A DNA stretch of 33,801 nt from a virus, in the IMG/VR virus record IMGVR_UViG_3300042397_001578, positions 1 through 33,801 of that record; one strand, written 5' to 3'. Shown here piece by piece: positions 1-4,855 of the stretch (within the stretch, counting starts at the first letter, position 1; every line of letters starts with the position of its first letter). The notes beneath the pieces are model-generated. The model saw only the letters and a program-made list of their open reading frames with translations, was not told where the DNA came from and made no database searches. The translations under genes and the position numbers were made by a program.

Positions 1-466
1 CCATGGGCGAGACGCCCATTTCCTCATGCCAGGAAAGGGTCAGGTGATACCCTTGCGCGCGCCATCGGTCTGCGCGCTTGGTATAGTCGTAGCACCATTC
101 GAGCACGTCACTCGGTAGCAGTTGTTCCCATGAAATATCGCTGGTCCCGTTAGGTCGAAGGACCGGCGTAAGCGCGCGCTTTTGCGCGCGTCGAATCAGC
201 ACGCGCGCTTCGCGAGTGAGCGTTTCCGCGAATCGCTTTGGGTCCGCGAGGAACGCGCGCGTTTTTGCGAGCCGCGCTCGCTGTACGCAATTCATGCTAC
301 CCATACCGGCAGTGTTAAGACATGCGGCAGAGCATCCGGCAGAACGCCCCGGACATATTTCGACGCCGTCAACCTTGCCGGGTGTTAGGTGGAGTATTGC
401 CGGAAGAGCCGCGAAAACTTTTGCGGTCTTTGCCATTTTGCGTTGCTTGCCTGCGTTCCAGAGCAT
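1..466 (-). CDS. gp88-like phage protein of unknown function (partial, C-terminus beyond window)
   Basis: The first 155 residues are visible and the gene runs off the left edge. I start it at the ATG at 466, preceded by GGAG four to five bases upstream. The protein carries a cysteine cluster (C38, C45, C49, C60; core ICPGRSAGCSAAC), then an RPNGTSDISWE segment (about 104-114), a YDYTK motif (126-130) and HLTLSWHE (141-148). Cys-rich CPG followed by NGTSDI is how I recognise the conserved phage gp88-like family; its biochemical role is not established. The cysteines suggest metal or Fe-S binding, which is inference. It is the last visible gene of the leftward small-gene operon and sits behind a repeat-bearing spacer. 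The plus-strand ORFs in this interval are shadows. Confidence 0.75.
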   Translation of the reverse strand, partial: MLWNAGKQRKMAKTAKVFAALPAILHLTPGKVDGVEICPGRSAGCSAACLNTAGMGSMNCVQRARLAKTRAFLADPKRFAETLTREARVLIRRAQKRALTPVLRPNGTSDISWEQLLPSDVLEWCYDYTKRADRWRAQGYHLTLSWHEEMGVSPM

Positions 467-581
467 GATTTCTCCAAAGCGCCCATGGGCGCGGTGATAG
501 CGTGACGATCCACGCGTCGACGGCATGCGACTAGGTCACACAGCGTCGACGAGAGGCGAGCTAGGCTCGCGTCGTCGTAGG
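467..581 (-). repeat. Repeated palindromic spacer, copy 1
   Basis: Intergenic spacer between two small leftward genes. On the plus strand it begins (next to the downstream start codon) with the perfect 14-bp palindrome GCGCCCATGGGCGC, continues with GCGTGACGATCCACGCGTCG, and ends beside the upstream stop codon in the inverted repeat GCGAGC-TAG-GCTCGC. Copy 2 (750-830) has the same order of elements and near-identical central sequence. Copy 1 carries about 30 extra bases in the middle, flanked by two GTCGACG words, as if part had been duplicated. It may act as a processing site, weak terminator or regulator binding site. Confidence 0.7.
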
Positions 582-749
582 TTATTTGCGGTCTCGACGC
601 TGAGCGCGCGCGCGCAGATACGCGTCGACGGCGTCACGGATGGCGGTGTCCGTCGCGTCGGATGAGTCGAGGAGCGCGTATAGCGCGGTGCACCATCCGA
701 TTTCATCGGCCAGAGCGGCGATCGTGTTTAGCTTTGCGAGGATAATCAT
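582..749 (-). CDS. Small hypothetical protein (55 aa)
   Basis: ATG at 749 follows AAGGAAAG with good spacing, and the frame closes with TAA at 582-584. The translation begins MIILAKLNTIAALADEIGW and ends in a basic tail, RARAQRRDRK. The middle is an Asp/Ala-rich amphipathic helix pattern (SSDATDTAIRDAVDAYL). No family recognised. It belongs to the leftward series of small genes and is flanked on both sides by related palindromic spacers. The strong ribosome binding site and helix-forming composition support a real gene although it is very short. Confidence 0.6.
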   Translation of the reverse strand: MIILAKLNTIAALADEIGWCTALYALLDSSDATDTAIRDAVDAYLRARAQRRDRK

Positions 750-830
750 GGTCTTTCCTTAGCGCCACGTGGCGCGGTAATGCGTGACGATACACGCGTC
801 GACGAGCGGCGAGCTCGGCTCGCGAGCGCG
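750..830 (-). repeat. Repeated palindromic spacer, copy 2
   Basis: Same architecture as copy 1: the perfect palindrome GCGCCACGTGGCGC (762-775) next to the downstream ribosome binding site, then GCGTGACGATACACGCGTCG, then an inverted repeat GGCGAGCTCGGCTCGC beside the upstream stop codon. The palindrome sequence differs from copy 1 but keeps its symmetry (CCATGG changed to ACGTGT-type arms on both sides), which looks like compensatory change and points to selection on a structure or on a dyad binding site. Confidence 0.7.
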
Positions 831-1001
831 TCATTCTGCGATGCGCAAATGGGAGTCAGATGCCCACAATGCGCGACGAATTCCGCCGTCAAGCCACGTC
901 ACGTAACTTTCATTGACGACGCCATAGCATCCGATGACGCGCCGTTGACGCATGATGACGGAAAGGCGGTTTCCGAACAAAACGAGAGATCCGATTCCCA
1001 T
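831..1001 (-). CDS. Small hypothetical protein (56 aa)
   Basis: I use the ATG at 1001, placed about nine bases after AAGGG, rather than a longer in-frame start at 1070 that would run back through the repeated spacer. The frame ends with TGA at 831. The product starts MGIGSLVLFGNRLSVIMRQR and continues with a beta-like stretch (RRVIGCYGVVNESYVTWL), ending acidic/polar. No family recognised. Alternating hydrophobic residues suggest a small beta-strand-rich fold. An overlapping frame from an ATG five bases upstream gives only about 35 residues and is less likely. Confidence 0.55.
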   Translation of the reverse strand: MGIGSLVLFGNRLSVIMRQRRVIGCYGVVNESYVTWLDGGIRRALWASDSHLRIAE

Positions 1002-1096
1002 TGCATTTTCCCTTAGCGCGTTGAATGGCGCGGCATAGGCGCGAACGGATTCGCGCGCATGACGCGGCATGCGAGCGGGTTAGGCTCGCGAGCGCG
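1002..1096 (-). repeat. Repeated spacer, diverged copy 3
   Basis: A more diverged relative of the two spacers to its left. It keeps GGCGCGG near the downstream start, a GCGCGAACGGATTCGCGC inverted repeat (about 1040-1057) in place of the perfect 14-bp palindrome, and ends in GCGAGC-GGGTTAG-GCTCGCGAGCGCG beside the upstream stop codon. The last 13 bases match copy 2 exactly (GCTCGCGAGCGCG allowing for register). Confidence 0.55.
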
Positions 1097-1273
1097 TTAG
1101 TTTTCGAGGCTCTGCAGTGCCTTTGCGATGGCTCGGAAGACCGCATCGGGACCATGCTTCCACATGGCGTCTTGCATGTCGGCGAGGATGCCGATCTTGT
1201 CGGGATGGCCGTCTTTCAGAGCGAGACGCTTTGCGAGCTCGTTGCACGTTTCCTGCACGTTTTCGGTTTTCAT
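1097..1273 (-). CDS. Small hypothetical helical protein (58 aa)
   Basis: ATG at 1273 is preceded by AAGGAGAACGAAC, a strong ribosome binding site, and the frame ends TAA at 1097-1099. The product starts MKTENVQETCNELAKRLALK and ends FRAIAKALQSLEN, with a central GHPDKIGILADMQDAMW segment. The pattern is of two or three amphipathic helices. No family recognised. The spacer from the upstream gene is only 11 bp, so the two are probably co-transcribed. A longer shifted ORF across this interval (1080-1301) lacks these signals and was discarded. Confidence 0.65.
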   Translation of the reverse strand: MKTENVQETCNELAKRLALKDGHPDKIGILADMQDAMWKHGPDAVFRAIAKALQSLEN

Positions 1274-1284
1274 GTTCGTTCTCC

Positions 1285-1560
1285 TTAGGTGGATTCAGCA
1301 ACGGCGGCGTCGAATGCAGCGCGTGCTACCTCGCGAGCCTCTTCGAGTCGCTCAGCGAAGCCCGGTGCGTCGTAGCGCCACGAACCCGGTGCGACGTCGC
1401 CGAGGTGAGCGATGAGTGCGGTTGCGGCGGCACTGCGAGCGCGACGAGCGATGCGACCTCGCTTAGTGTCTTTGTGAATGTGCGACCCATAGACGGGCCC
1501 GCATGCGTCGGCGGACAGCTGGTCTGCGATTGCCATGGCCAGGATGCTCATGGCCAACAT
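1285..1560 (-). CDS. Hypothetical protein (up to 91 aa), first gene of the leftward small-gene operon
   Basis: The frame from ATG 1560 to TAA 1285 encodes an Ala/Arg-rich protein: hydrophobic N-terminus (MLAMSILAMAIADQL), a central KRGRIARRARSAAATALIAHL segment, and an acidic helical C-terminus (ERLEEAREVARAAFDAAVAE). No convincing ribosome binding site precedes 1560. Internal ATG codons near 1551 and 1536 are possible starts and would remove part of the hydrophobic leader. No family recognised. It is the first gene downstream of the divergent intergenic region on this strand. Confidence 0.5.
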   Translation of the reverse strand: MLAMSILAMAIADQLSADACGPVYGSHIHKDTKRGRIARRARSAAATALIAHLGDVAPGSWRYDAPGFAERLEEAREVARAAFDAAVAEST

Positions 1561-1610
1561 ACTGCGAGCCCCGTGCCAAGGTGGTCGAATCTCATCTAAG
1601 TACCCGTAAC

Positions 1611-1639
1611 CAAAGCACAGTGCTCAATATTGCCGTCAA
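1611..1639 (-). promoter_or_regulatory. Possible leftward promoter/operator
   Basis: The plus strand shows the dyad AGCAC-A-GTGCT at 1614-1624. On the minus strand, TTGACG at 1639-1634 could be a -35 box lying 10 bp upstream of that dyad, so a repressor on the dyad would cover the spacer and -10 position. The base sextet 17 bp downstream (GCTTTG) is a poor -10 box, so the promoter assignment is weak; the dyad itself is certain. Confidence 0.25.
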
Positions 1640-1800
1640 CGCAAGGCATGCCAAGGCAAGCGAGCCCATGACACGCACGTCATGGCGAGCATCGCGAGAA
1701 GGCGCTAAAGCGAAGCAAAGCGCAACGATTCCAGCGCCTTAACCTTCCATGACACTCGAGTCGCGCCGGTACGCAAAAACTTCAAGGTTGCGCGTCTACA

Positions 1801-1935
1801 GTAGGGCGTGCAATCCTGGTCGGTCGTACAAGATTCGATGGCGTGGGTTAGGCATCGGGCGATTAGGTTTTGGGCGGTCCTATCGTGCACAATCCTATCG
1901 CGTGCAATCATATCGCGCACAACCTATTCCAGTCG
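1801..1935. repeat. Degenerate tandem array with 15-bp period
   Basis: Successive 15-mers starting at 1846 are GGTTAGGCATCGGGC, GATTAGGTTTTGGGC, GGTCCTATCGTGCAC, AATCCTATCGCGTGC, AATCATATCGCGCAC, then AACCTATTCCAGTCG. The three units from 1876 to 1920 are closest to each other (CTATCG then GTGCAC-like). Fainter units precede (1801-1845). Frames on both strands read through it with a five-residue period, for example RSYRAQSYRVQSYRAQ on plus and ARDRIVHDRTAQNLIARC on minus. It could be a protein-binding array or a relic of a repeat protein gene. Confidence 0.55.
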
Positions 1936-2030
1936 CAAGGGAATAAGACGTTCCATCCGCACCGGCAGATAACGCGGCACGTTACAGAACGCGTCATCGG
2001 CGGCCGGCCGCGACCCCTGTCTGCACTTTT

Positions 2031-2075
2031 AAGGGGGGACCTAGGGGGGTTACCCCCCCCAAAAATTTTTCCAGT
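2031..2075 (+). other. G/C-tract hairpin followed by A5T5 (terminator or DNA-end/packaging candidate)
   Basis: After two further G-rich runs the sequence shows GGGGGG (2044-2049), TTA, then CCCCCCCC (2053-2060), AAAAA and TTTTT (2061-2070). The G6/C6 arms form a very stable hairpin. Reading rightward it has a T5 tract but spaced by A5; reading leftward it lacks one. The upstream GGGGGGACCTAG provides a competing partner for the C8 tract. It lies about 350 bp before the first gene of the packaging operon, a common place for cos or pac-type sites, but nothing here proves that. Confidence 0.4.
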
Positions 2076-2289
2076 TACGGAGTTCGGGTTCCTGTAAAGC
2101 CCGAGGAGCCTTTAGGAGCAGGTACGAGCGCACTTGGTGTTGGAATCAAGTGCTAGTGCCTCCCCTGCGGTTCCAGATGCTCACAGATGACGGTAAGTTA
2201 GAAGTCAGATTCGACACTGGGGCGTACGATTCTCGTTTACTCAGGGTTCTACTGGGGCTCCACCTGGCTTGTTGCTTGTATTCTGCAAC

Positions 2290-2382
2290 ATGGGTGGCTC
2301 TTCTACTGGTCGCTTGCGGTACTTACTTGCACTATACACGGTACTCATGGCATTCGTATGGGCGTCGTTTCTTTTGACTTGA
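2290..2382 (+). CDS. Possible 30-aa membrane peptide (low confidence)
   Basis: ATG 2290 to TGA 2380-2382 encodes MGGSSTGRLRYLLALYTVLM followed by AFVWASFLLT, essentially one transmembrane helix after a short polar N-terminus. No ribosome binding site is visible. A competing, longer frame (2150 or 2177 to 2377) also contains a hydrophobic segment (ATWVALLLVACGTYL), so hydrophobicity alone does not decide. Neither frame has the codon bias of the genes that follow. Confidence 0.2.
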   Translation: MGGSSTGRLRYLLALYTVLMAFVWASFLLT

Positions 2383-2423
2383 TGACCTCGCGCGACTCTG
2401 CTTCGCTTCGCCACGAGGAAACC

Positions 2424-2705
2424 ATGAAGGCAGATAGAGAGACGACTCCTTATGGCGTATGCGTCAATCAACGCACTGGCGAATACTACGTGTTTCGTAG
2501 AGACTATGCCGTCATTGATTACGCGTTCAAGTCGCTGCGACATACGCTGGTCAATGTAACGAAGCGCGCTGGTCGCGTAGGCCACGGCCCACTGGCCCCA
2601 AAAGAAGACCGCGACAGTTGGCTCACCTTCTGGTTCTTCACAGACAAGACAGCTCCACGCTGGAAGCAAACCCGGTGGGGACTTTGCGAGACCAATAACC
2701 AATGA
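2424..2705 (+). CDS. Hypothetical protein (93 aa), first gene of the packaging operon
   Basis: ATG 2424 is preceded by GAGGAAACC, the same initiation cassette found upstream of rusA and the helicase loader gene on the other strand. I prefer it to the longer frame from 2358. The stop overlaps the next start (ATGA at 2702-2705). The protein reads as small and soluble, with a YGVCVNQRTGEYYVFRRDY segment at 10-28 suggesting beta strands and a Trp/Phe-rich SWLTFWFFTDKTAPRWK stretch near 65-81. No family recognised. Position suggests an accessory packaging or late-expressed protein. Confidence 0.7.
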   Translation: MKADRETTPYGVCVNQRTGEYYVFRRDYAVIDYAFKSLRHTLVNVTKRAGRVGHGPLAPKEDRDSWLTFWFFTDKTAPRWKQTRWGLCETNNQ

Positions 2706-3157
2706 GCGACTCCATCAAGCGCCGCGTGCCAGGAGGCCGCATCGTCACCACCGCCCAAGCCTACTGCAACGGCTGGCGCACCTACGCCGAGCCCATCGCC
2801 ACTCTCACCGGCTGGGCCATCCACTCCTTCGGGCATGACCACGTCAAACTCGTCTCGCCCGACTACAAGAACACCCAAATCATCGGGCTCGAATTCATCG
2901 AAGCCCTCTTCCCTGTCATCCGTCCAAAGGCCACCAAATGCTCCCGCTGCAACGCGCTATCTTCCTCCGTGGAGTCTTCGACCCCGCAGACTCCTCGCGC
3001 ATCACCACCACCCTCTACCGCCCAAAGCACGTGGATCTTCGATACGAGAACGGATTCGTCCGTTCTGGAGATCTCCTTGTCCCCCTCGACAACGTCGTCG
3101 AACTCAAAAGCATCTCCCCCGAGCCACCTGCCGCTGAAACCCCCGTCTCGGAAGTAG
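2702..3157 (+). CDS. Hypothetical protein; C-terminal third probably not conserved coding
   Basis: Starts at ATG 2702, coupled to the upstream stop. The first 75-80 residues look real: a basic start (MSDSIKRRVPGGRIVTTAQA), an aromatic WRTYAEPIATLTGWAIHSFG segment, then DHVKLVSPDYKNTQIIGLEF and a CSRC pair at about 80-83. After about 2940 the same frame becomes Ser/Pro/Thr-rich low-complexity, while coding character (C-ending codons, ordered protein) moves to the -1 frame used by the ORF at 2938. Either the long tail is a fortuitous readthrough of an overlapping gene, or the two are one protein joined by a -1 frameshift or separated by a sequence error. Confidence 0.55.
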   Translation: MSDSIKRRVPGGRIVTTAQAYCNGWRTYAEPIATLTGWAIHSFGHDHVKLVSPDYKNTQIIGLEFIEALFPVIRPKATKCSRCNALSSSVESSTPQTPRASPPPSTAQSTWIFDTRTDSSVLEISLSPSTTSSNSKASPPSHLPLKPPSRK

Positions 3158-3231
3158 CCGAGGAGCCCGCTCTTGAAGAAGCCATCGTCCGACGCCGTGG
3201 CCGCCCACGCAAAAACCCCATCGTCCAATGA
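2938..3231 (+). CDS. Hypothetical protein with C-terminal AT-hook-like motif (97 aa)
   Basis: ATG 2938 follows AAAGG at about 7 bp. The N-terminal half (residues 1-58) reads as an ordered beta-rich domain including ITTTLYRPKHVDLRYENGF and RSGDLLVPLDNVVELKSI. An acidic/proline linker (60-83) leads to RRRGRPRKNP at 85-94, a textbook AT-hook core (RGRP with basic flanks) that binds the minor groove of AT-rich DNA. Lying directly before the large terminase with a 59-bp overlap, it might help DNA recognition in packaging; this is inference. It overlaps the preceding ORF by 220 bp in the -1 frame, see that entry. Confidence 0.6.
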   Translation: MLPLQRAIFLRGVFDPADSSRITTTLYRPKHVDLRYENGFVRSGDLLVPLDNVVELKSISPEPPAAETPVSEVAEEPALEEAIVRRRGRPRKNPIVQ

Positions 3232-4822
3232 CATCCTCCAAGCCTTCGAGGAGAAGGTCAAAGAACAACTCGAACAGAAGTCCCTGGTTCACTTCGAGGG
3301 CCTTCTCACCTCTCCTCTGGGTTTTGCTCTCACCACTGCTAGCCCACTTCAACGCGCTATTGCTCGTGTTGCCGATGGTCGTCCTCTCGCTGAGCTTGGC
3401 AATGACCCGGCAGTACTGCGCGCGTTTGGAGGAACTCTGCCTCCTACTGTTAAGCCAGCAGAGTTCGCCATCGTCTCCGGCATCCGTACCGCCAAGTCGC
3501 TCAGCGCCGCCGCACTAGCCGTCCACTGGTCCCAACGCGCCGATCTCTCCAGGCTTGGTCCCGGAGAGATTCCGCGTATCTCCATCGTCTCCCTCTCGAA
3601 GGACCTCGCCGACGTCGTCTTCGGCCACATCGTTGGCCGCACCATGGCCTCCCCGCTTCTCTCGAAGCTTATCCTGGAGACCCCCACCGCCGACACCCTC
3701 ATGATGCGGCACCCCTCCGGTCGCCCCGTCGAGATCAAAGTCGTCGCATCCTCCAAAGCCGGTACGTCTCTCGTCGCCCGCTGGTCCGCTGGCGTCATCC
3801 TCGACGAGGTAGCCCGCTGGGGCGCAGACGACGCCGCCGTCTCCGTCAATGACCTGCGCGACGCCGTTCTCCTGCGCATCCTTCCCGGCGCTCAACTCGT
3901 CTACATCTCCAGCCCTTGGGCCCCGATGGGCTTCCTCTACGACCTCGTCAAAGAGCGATGGGGCAAGCCCGACCGCGACTGCGTCGTCGTCAAAGCTCCC
4001 GCCTACGACATGGCCCCCATGATCTGGACGGCGGACAAGCTGGAGATTGCCAAGCGCGACCCGCGCATCTACCGCACCGACATCGAAGCCGACTTCGCCG
4101 ACCCCGAGGAAGCCCTCTTCACCACGCACATGATTGAGACGGCTACGCGCGAGGCTCCCATCGCGTCTCCTCCTCAGCCAGGTGTGACGTACACCGCTGC
4201 CATCGACCCCGCTACCCGTGGCAACAGCTTCACACTCGTCGTCGCCACCGGCTCTGGACGTAAGAAAAAAGTTATTTGCTTGGCCAAGCAGTGGACCGGA
4301 AGTGCCGTGAATCCCCTGCGGCCAGCACTCGTGCTCCAGGAAATCGCCCACATCCTCAAAGCCTACCGCGTCACCGTCCTCGACTCCGACCAGTACATGG
4401 GCGATGCCCTTCGAGACCTCGCAGGGCAGGTCGGTCTCGTGCTCGTGCCTCACGTCTGGACGTCTACCGAGCGAACCAAGCGGTACATGACGCTGCGAAC
4501 CATGTTCGAGCTTGGCGACGTCGAGCTTCCGCCCGACCCCATCGTCCGACAAGACATGCAACGCGTCGTTCGCAGGTACACGAACAACGGCATCACCATC
4601 GACTTGGCCAAAAGCAACGACGGTCGACACGCCGACTACGCTCCAGCCATCTGCATGGCCCTTACCCGATGGCACGAAGAGCAAATCGCTGGAGAACAGC
4701 AGGCTTTTGAAGAGGACTACAAGGGACTCACAGAGGAAGAACACAAAATCTGGGTTCCTATAGAAAAGAAAATACGTCGTAAAAATGAGCGCAGCCAGCG
4801 GCGTACTGGATTTCGACCTTGA
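3173..4822 (+). CDS. terL: Terminase large subunit (packaging ATPase/nuclease)
   Basis: 549 residues, normal for a TerL. The N-terminal ATPase shows a phage-type Walker A variant SGIRTAKS (102-109) and Walker B VILDE (208-212). The C-terminal RNase H-like nuclease has spaced acidic residues in AAIDPATRGNSF (D345), TVLDSDQYMGDALRDLAG (D404/D406) and NDGRHADYAPAI (D488). An early SPLQRAI motif (57-63) is like that of other TerL relatives. It powers translocation of DNA through the portal and cuts concatemers. The frame has no ATG near its N-terminus; TTG at 3173 has AGGAG seven bases upstream and overlaps the previous gene by 59 bp. GTG at residue 9 is an alternative start. Confidence 0.93.
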   Translation: MKKPSSDAVAAHAKTPSSNDILQAFEEKVKEQLEQKSLVHFEGLLTSPLGFALTTASPLQRAIARVADGRPLAELGNDPAVLRAFGGTLPPTVKPAEFAIVSGIRTAKSLSAAALAVHWSQRADLSRLGPGEIPRISIVSLSKDLADVVFGHIVGRTMASPLLSKLILETPTADTLMMRHPSGRPVEIKVVASSKAGTSLVARWSAGVILDEVARWGADDAAVSVNDLRDAVLLRILPGAQLVYISSPWAPMGFLYDLVKERWGKPDRDCVVVKAPAYDMAPMIWTADKLEIAKRDPRIYRTDIEADFADPEEALFTTHMIETATREAPIASPPQPGVTYTAAIDPATRGNSFTLVVATGSGRKKKVICLAKQWTGSAVNPLRPALVLQEIAHILKAYRVTVLDSDQYMGDALRDLAGQVGLVLVPHVWTSTERTKRYMTLRTMFELGDVELPPDPIVRQDMQRVVRRYTNNGITIDLAKSNDGRHADYAPAICMALTRWHEEQIAGEQQAFEEDYKGLTEEEHKIWVPIEKKIRRKNERSQRRTGFRP

Positions 4823-4855
4823 TATAAGTGCCATGTACTGGATACCTTGCAAAAA

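Larger units (their letters stand above)
1561..2423. promoter_or_regulatory. Divergent intergenic control region
   Basis: About 860 bp with no well-supported gene, between the leftward small genes and the rightward packaging operon. It holds a possible operator/promoter (1611-1639), a hairpin (1699-1740: AAGGCGCT and AGCGCCTT), a dyad CATGAC-ACGCAC-GTCATG (1668-1685), a 15-bp-period repeat (1801-1935), a G/C-tract hairpin (2031-2075), another hairpin with GCACTTG/CAAGTGC arms (about 2130-2153), and at best one very short ORF (2290-2382). Promoters for both operons must lie here or be internal; I could not find a sigma-70 promoter with both boxes convincing. Confidence 0.6.

Noticed and set aside
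1705-1920. 71-codon minus-strand frame through the 15-bp array
   Set aside because: Its five-residue periodicity comes from the DNA repeat, it does not fit the pentapeptide-repeat consensus and no ribosome binding site is visible.
2107-2180. tRNA-like fragment with a 7-bp stem GCACTTG/CAAGTGC and a GGTTCCAGATGC stretch
   Set aside because: No acceptor stem closes around it, no T-loop consensus and the loop sizes are wrong; kept only as a hairpin in the control region.
2150-2377. 75-codon frame with a hydrophobic stretch before the first packaging gene
   Set aside because: No ribosome binding site, Cys/Leu/Tyr-rich end, poor codon bias and conflict with another short frame; not called as a gene.
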